Source: Tenacibaculum sp. M341
GTDB taxonomy: Bacteria > Bacteroidota > Bacteroidia > Flavobacteriales > Flavobacteriaceae
DNA: 35,441 bases
Assembly: GCF_004337695.1 (NCBI RefSeq)
Contig: NZ_SJXJ01000033.1
Span: 1-35,441 of the forward strand
Direction of reading: 5' to 3'
Shown here: piece after piece, positions 31,435-35,441 of the stretch
How the letters are laid out: each line of letters starts with the position of its first letter
How positions within the stretch are numbered: position 1 is the stretch's first letter
Position numbers and translations under genes: made by a program
Notes under the pieces: model-generated
Told to the model about the DNA's origin: nothing
The model's input: the letters and a program-made list of their open reading frames with translations, nothing else
Databases searched by the model: none

Positions 31435-32004
31435 ATGACATTTTCTGAAATATGGAACATACATAAAGATCATTTACAAAACTTCATCAAAACAAAAATT
31501 GACGATGCTTATATAGTTGACGATATTTTACAAGAAGTTAGTATTAAACTGCTACACAGTTTTCATAAAAAGACAATTATTAAAAATTATAAAACTTGGC
31601 TTTTTCAAGTAACTAGAAATACTATTGCTGATTACTACAGAAAACTTAAAAAAGAAACAGACTTATCAATAAGTACAACAGATACAAGACCTGCTTCTTG
31701 CGTATGTGATTTATCTGGTTTTATAATACAAACTTATTTACCAGAAAAATATGCAACTGCTCTTTATTTAAGTGATATAGAGAAAAAACCACAACAAGAA
31801 ATTGCTGACATATTAAACTTAAGTTTAACTGCTACTAAATCTCGAATTCAAAGAGCTAGAGTTCAACTAAAGGAATTAGTAAATGAGTGTGTTCAAATTT
31901 CCTATAATAATAAAGGTCAAATAACTGATTTTCATTTAAAAAATAACTGTGAACTACCAACAGAATTAAAAAATGAGATAGATCGATTAAATTTATTCCT
32001 TTAA
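31435..32004 (+). CDS. sigZ: SigZ-type ECF sigma factor
   Basis: A 189-residue sigma-70 family factor. Region 2 covers about residues 8-75 (AYIVDDILQEVSIKLLHSFH, then NYKTWLFQVTRNTIADYYRK). Region 4 covers about 105-155 (EKKPQQEIADILNLSLTATK, then SRIQRARVQLKELV). The C-terminal extension, with Cys and YNNKGQITDFHLKNNC, is characteristic of SigZ proteins, as is CVCDLSG in the linker. No anti-sigma gene is adjacent; such factors in this group usually lack one. It is followed after 49 nt by a lipid hydroxylase-like gene that it may control. Confidence 0.85.
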   Translation: MTFSEIWNIHKDHLQNFIKTKIDDAYIVDDILQEVSIKLLHSFHKKTIIKNYKTWLFQVTRNTIADYYRKLKKETDLSISTTDTRPASCVCDLSGFIIQTYLPEKYATALYLSDIEKKPQQEIADILNLSLTATKSRIQRARVQLKELVNECVQISYNNKGQITDFHLKNNCELPTELKNEIDRLNLFL

Positions 32005-32053
32005 TCTTGCGTCTTTTTACTTTCTAACAACGACTATAAGAGAAAGTAAAACA

Positions 32054-32953
32054 ATGAAATATCATTTTATCTCTTCAATAGCAATACCTTTTCTATTATT
32101 AATAGTAGGTACATTTAGTTATTTAGTAATCTTAAACAATTGGAATTTTGAAATAGCATCGTATTCAATTTTTATATTTACACTTGTCTATATTCTTTTT
32201 TTAGAACAAGTAATTCCTTTAAAAAAACATTGGACAACAACCAAAAAAATGTTTCTAACTGATATTAAGCATCTATTTTTTTCAACAGCTTTGTTTGATA
32301 CCTTAGGAAAAACATTTGCCTTGTCTTTTGTTATATATCTTCAAAAAATGTTGTTTCCTTCTTTTGATTTTTGGAATTCTTTTCCTTTCTTTTTCAGTTT
32401 CATTTTTGCCAATTTAATTGGGGAGTTTTTACCTTATTGGTATCACAGAATCAGTCATAAAGGCAATAGTAACTCCTATATGAGCTTACTTTTATGGAAA
32501 TTTCATTCAATACATCATTTACCTACAGAAATGAACTGGTTTAAAACTAATTGGATGCATCCTGTAAATATTTTCTTCAATACATTTTTTAAAATGGCAC
32601 CACTACTTTTTTTTGGTTTCAGTGATCAAATTATTTTTTCAGTTGGTGTTACACATGTTGTTATTGCATATTTATCTCACGCAAATATTCGTACTGTTAA
32701 AAGTTTTTGGGATTATTTAATTATTACTCCACAGTTACATCATTTTCACCACAGTAAAAAAATGGAAGAAGCTAAAAACTTTGGAAACATTTTGCCTTTC
32801 TGGGATTTAATATTCGGAACTTATTACAATAGAAAAGGGAGTGTTAAAGACGTAGGAGTTATGAAAAGTGAAAACTCTAAATATCCTAGCAATAATAATT
32901 TCATTCAGCAAATTTTTTATCCATTTACTGTTTTTAAAGATTGTTGTAATTAA
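32054..32953 (+). CDS. Fatty acid hydroxylase / sterol desaturase family enzyme
   Basis: A 299-residue inner-membrane di-iron enzyme with about five membrane helices. The three histidine boxes are complete: HRISH (His131, His135), HSIHH (His151, His154, His155) and HHFHH (His229, His230, His232, His233), with His209 in YLSHAN as an extra ligand. The family hydroxylates or desaturates lipids such as fatty acids, sterols and carotenoids. In marine flavobacteria the substrate is not predictable; a membrane lipid modified under SigZ control is an inference from adjacency. Confidence 0.88.
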   Translation: MKYHFISSIAIPFLLLIVGTFSYLVILNNWNFEIASYSIFIFTLVYILFLEQVIPLKKHWTTTKKMFLTDIKHLFFSTALFDTLGKTFALSFVIYLQKMLFPSFDFWNSFPFFFSFIFANLIGEFLPYWYHRISHKGNSNSYMSLLLWKFHSIHHLPTEMNWFKTNWMHPVNIFFNTFFKMAPLLFFGFSDQIIFSVGVTHVVIAYLSHANIRTVKSFWDYLIITPQLHHFHHSKKMEEAKNFGNILPFWDLIFGTYYNRKGSVKDVGVMKSENSKYPSNNNFIQQIFYPFTVFKDCCN

Positions 32954-33015
32954 CATACTATTCGTTCTTTTCTTATATTTAAAATCTTTAACAAACAGTT
33001 TTTAAATTGAATGAA

Positions 33016-33405
33016 ATGAAAAATATATTCTTTATTTTATGCTTAATGTTTTGTTGTTTTTGTAACGCTCAATTTTTTACAAGTTATAAAGTTAAAACAA
33101 CCCAAAATAAAAAAGAGCGTACCGAATTATTGAATTTGGTTAGAGCACAAACTGGCGACTACTTATTTATTGTGAATACTTTAAATGTAAGTAAACAATA
33201 TGCATGGTTTCAGGGTACTCAAGTAAGACGAGATGGAAAACCTATTGAAACTAGTGAATATGAAGATTGTTGTCATACAGAGGCTTTATTAAAAAGATCT
33301 GGAAAAACGTGGAAAGTAATTGAATTTGGCAGTAACTCTACTGATGTATGGTGGTTTGGTTTATGGGAAACTTATCAATTACCTAAAACATTTTTTACTG
33401 AGTAA
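33016..33405 (+). CDS. Small exported protein of unknown function
   Basis: A 129-residue protein with a signal peptide (KNIFFILCLMFCCFCNAQ); the ATG at 33016 is preferred to the TTG at 33007. The mature part carries RTELLNLVRAQTGDYLFIV, SKQYAWFQGTQVRRDGKPIE and EDCCHTEALLKRSGKTWKVI, which together resemble a small NTF2-like fold. No family name can be given. It has 62 nt of spacing on the upstream side. Confidence 0.6.
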   Translation: MKNIFFILCLMFCCFCNAQFFTSYKVKTTQNKKERTELLNLVRAQTGDYLFIVNTLNVSKQYAWFQGTQVRRDGKPIETSEYEDCCHTEALLKRSGKTWKVIEFGSNSTDVWWFGLWETYQLPKTFFTE

Positions 33406-33450
33406 GAAGTAAGTCTAAAAAATCTTATACTTGCTATTTTAAAAATTACT

Positions 33451-33852
33451 ATGATGAAAAAAACACTACTTGGAACCTTAGTTGGATTATTCCTTTTAGG
33501 CATCTCTTATATTTATATTTCAAATACATATGTATTTCCATGGGAAAAAGAAGAAGCTATTCAATTTGCATTAACTATTGGAGGATTAAATGCATTACCT
33601 GACAATATTAAAGACTTAGAAATTGAAAAAAAGGGAAGCATGTTTACAAGACAATTTATTATTGATTTTGAATTTAAAAATTCTACTCAGCTGAAAAACT
33701 GGATACTAACTAGTAAACGTTTAAAAAACAATATTCCTAATATTAAAGGAAACACAAAGGTTTATGAAATTTATCCTGGAGAAGAAAACAGCTATGGAGG
33801 AAAAGTCAAAATTCAAGATAAAAAAGTTCAAATCAACATGAGCTCAAGCTAA
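33451..33852 (+). CDS. Small anchored protein of unknown function
   Basis: A 133-residue protein with one N-terminal membrane helix (about residues 5-26, LGTLVGLFLLGISYIYI) and a soluble domain rich in Lys, Asn and Ile. The helix is followed by YVFPWEKEEAIQFALTIGGL, later RQFIIDFEFKNSTQLKNWIL. I do not recognise it. Two adjacent ATG codons (33451 and 33454) could start it. It lies 45 nt after the gene before it, so the two may be co-transcribed. Confidence 0.55.
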   Translation: MMKKTLLGTLVGLFLLGISYIYISNTYVFPWEKEEAIQFALTIGGLNALPDNIKDLEIEKKGSMFTRQFIIDFEFKNSTQLKNWILTSKRLKNNIPNIKGNTKVYEIYPGEENSYGGKVKIQDKKVQINMSSS

Positions 33853-33970
33853 ATACTAATCAATTATTTCAGCCAAATTTTAATTAACCATACAACTAAA
33901 AGTCGCCAATTACTACCTTGTAAATGTCACATTTAAAAAATGTGGTTTGTCGTTAAAAGAAACTATCACA

Positions 33971-35233
33971 ATGAAAAAAGCAACTATTTTACTCTTAATT
34001 TTTTTAATCTTACAATCGTGTAAACAAACTAAAGCCGATTATTTAGCTAACAATCGATTTAATGTTGAAGATACCAACTTTGAATTTCCTCAAAAAGATT
34101 TCAAAATTATCGGATTTGGTGCTTATCACGGTAGTGTTAAAACTGAAGATGTTGAACTAAAGCTACTAACATCGTTATTAAAAAGTAAATCTATAAAATA
34201 CTATCTTCCAGAAACAGATTTCAGTATTGCACACTACTTTAATAAGTATTTACAAAATGGAGATACTCTTTTATTAAAAGACTTGGTTACAATATACGGA
34301 AACCGTGTTCCGCAAGAAAGAACTATTGAAGTATATGAAAAATGGAAAAAGTTGAAAACTATTAATGATCAATTACCTGACCAAGATAAACTGAATGTGG
34401 TTGGCATTGATTACCAAGTAAATTATAAATATACCTCTAAACATATTTTAGAACTTGTAAATGATACTAAAAATGAATTAGCTCCTATTCAAACAATTCA
34501 AGATATGGTAAAAACCGATACTACTAGTTTTGTTTTAGGTGATTTGAGCTATGCATACAAAGTTTTAAAAGATTTTGTAAATGATTATGAAACTAATCAA
34601 GACAAGTACAATCCGTTTATTTCTGATAAAAAAACATTAGATCATATTGTCAAAAATATTAAAATCTCTTTTGGAAAAGAGGATAGAGAAACAATCATTT
34701 ATAACAACTATATAGATCTTAGCGTTGTTTATAATTTTAAACAAACCCCACAATTTTTAAGAATGGGCTTTGCACATATTAAAAAAGCAAGAGACGGGGC
34801 AGACGGTTATCCTTACTTTTTTACCAGACTTATTGAAAACAACATTTATCCGAAAGAAGAAATTATATCTGTTATAGGTTATTTTACCGATAGTAAAGTA
34901 GTTTGGGATGAAGTGTATGACAAACAAGGAAATTATACTGGTTACACAGTTGAAGCTGGTTTTGGTATTGGAGATTACGAAAAGGAATATTTTAGAGGAA
35001 TTCAACACTTAAAAGACAGTAAAATATCAGACAAAACTCTTTTCCGATTAAATAAAAAAGATTCTCCTTATGCTATAAATGAACCTGATTTAATTGAAGT
35101 AATTATGCAAGACGAAAAATCTAATGGTGAAGCTGTTAAAGGAATGTCTACTTTAGCTTTTTTAGATTATGCTGTGCTTATTTCAGACTCTAAAGAAAGT
35201 ATTCCTATTTATGAAATGAATAAAAAAGAGTAA
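33971..35233 (+). CDS. Erythromycin-esterase-like lipoprotein
   Basis: A 420-residue lipoprotein (lipobox LQSC, Cys17); the ATG at 33971 fits the signal better than the TTG at 33947. The fold pattern is that of the EreA/ChaN-like group: DFKIIGFGAYHGSVKTEDVE near residue 43, with His53 and Glu59 placed like the catalytic pair of erythromycin esterases, then YYLPETDFSIAHYFNKYL and LNVVGIDYQ, and RMGFAHIKKARD near the middle. The true substrate is unlikely to be a macrolide; a lipid or peptide ester or a heme-related role is possible. It is a single gene. Confidence 0.65.
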   Translation: MKKATILLLIFLILQSCKQTKADYLANNRFNVEDTNFEFPQKDFKIIGFGAYHGSVKTEDVELKLLTSLLKSKSIKYYLPETDFSIAHYFNKYLQNGDTLLLKDLVTIYGNRVPQERTIEVYEKWKKLKTINDQLPDQDKLNVVGIDYQVNYKYTSKHILELVNDTKNELAPIQTIQDMVKTDTTSFVLGDLSYAYKVLKDFVNDYETNQDKYNPFISDKKTLDHIVKNIKISFGKEDRETIIYNNYIDLSVVYNFKQTPQFLRMGFAHIKKARDGADGYPYFFTRLIENNIYPKEEIISVIGYFTDSKVVWDEVYDKQGNYTGYTVEAGFGIGDYEKEYFRGIQHLKDSKISDKTLFRLNKKDSPYAINEPDLIEVIMQDEKSNGEAVKGMSTLAFLDYAVLISDSKESIPIYEMNKKE

Positions 35234-35355
35234 ATTATTCTACAAAAATTAAACAGATGATTGGAATTGACGGTAGAATTATTATGACTAATTTATACGT
35301 ATCAATAATGTGTTTTAATCATGAAGTCATCTTGACTTTTTTTGAGAAAAAATTA

Positions 35356-35399
35356 AGGGTTGTAGATATTTGTGTTGCGAAACATAAAAACACAACCCT
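35356..35399. repeat. Inverted pair before a partial transposase frame
   Basis: AGGGTTGT (35356-35363) and ACAACCCT (35392-35399) are perfect inverted copies directly before the ATG at 35400. They may be the left end of an IS or a hairpin that limits transposase expression. The opposite end lies outside the window. Upstream, 35234-35355 has no gene. Confidence 0.4.
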
Positions 35400-35441
35400 A
35401 TGTACCAAGTACTAAGCAAAGATATGATAGAATTAGAAATA
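35400..35441 (+). CDS. Partial 5' end of a probable transposase gene
   Basis: Only 14 codons lie in the window, MYQVLSKDMIELEI, cut by the right edge. This N-terminus resembles IS5-like transposases common in Flavobacteriia, but with so few residues the match rests on memory. Longer sequence would settle it. Confidence 0.4.
   Translation, partial: MYQVLSKDMIELEI

Noticed and set aside
33971-35233. A macrolide-resistance esterase
   Set aside because: Only the fold-level pattern around the catalytic His is recognisable, and the protein is a lipoprotein with many differences, so macrolide hydrolysis is not supported.

Overview
The window is AT-rich DNA from a member of the Bacteroidota, most likely a marine Flavobacteriaceae close to Tenacibaculum or a relative; the genus cannot be fixed from this sequence alone. 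The evidence is the very low GC content, promoters of the TAnnTTTG (-7) / TTG (-33) type, many short SPII lipoproteins, a CarboxypepD_reg-type TonB-dependent receptor, a SigZ-type sigma factor and a double-glycine leader of the kind common in Bacteroidota. No tRNA, rRNA, CRISPR array, integrase or complete IS was found.

Layout. 1-1300: leftward promoters for a gene off the left edge, then three long copies and one short copy of a roughly 300-nt hairpin-forming repeat. 1305-2773: a leftward coiled-coil protein of unknown role, a structured intergenic stretch with interlocked terminators, and a 21-bp tandem repeat. 2774-7947: a DUF2147 protein, a leftward beta-helix lipoprotein, tex, a lipoyl-like domain protein without the modifiable lysine, and a lipocalin-like lipoprotein. 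8030-12860: an accessory island of three single-gene units (a lipoprotein, a PIN-like ribonuclease and a PD-(D/E)XK nuclease). Each is bracketed by an inverted repeat whose inner bases are specific to that gene, and two IS ends lie at the same offset from the units. 13109-22113: two serine hydrolases, a membrane methyltransferase, a GNAT enzyme, DUF2200, a zinc-ribbon protein, a LysE exporter, and small exported proteins between a broken and an intact copy of a cytochrome-c gene. 22244-27638: an exported Ntn hydrolase, a tiny double-glycine precursor peptide on the minus strand, a PAS-LuxR regulator and a TonB-dependent receptor, then a small membrane protein whose 5' part is also present as a decayed copy upstream of the regulator. 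27822-31313: an old-yellow-enzyme oxidoreductase, an AraC regulator, a clear AraC-type operator (direct repeats 21 bp apart), and the operon it should control (a DUF5367-like membrane protein, a broken DUF1772 gene and an NAD(P)-binding protein). 31435-35233: SigZ, a fatty-acid hydroxylase family enzyme, two small exported or membrane proteins and an erythromycin-esterase-like lipoprotein. The right edge cuts what looks like the start of an IS transposase gene.

The most interesting element is the 8030-12790 island. Its units behave like mobile gene cassettes: arm pairs GTTG-GCAATA / TATTGCCAAC, TGTTGTAAGC / GCTTACAACA and TTTGGGCATA / TATGCCCAAC. Matching within a unit but not between units is what an integron-like cassette opened at a folded recombination site would leave, yet only one unit fits the classical attC core and no integrase is present. 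The second most interesting is the 51-codon double-glycine peptide at 23494-23649.
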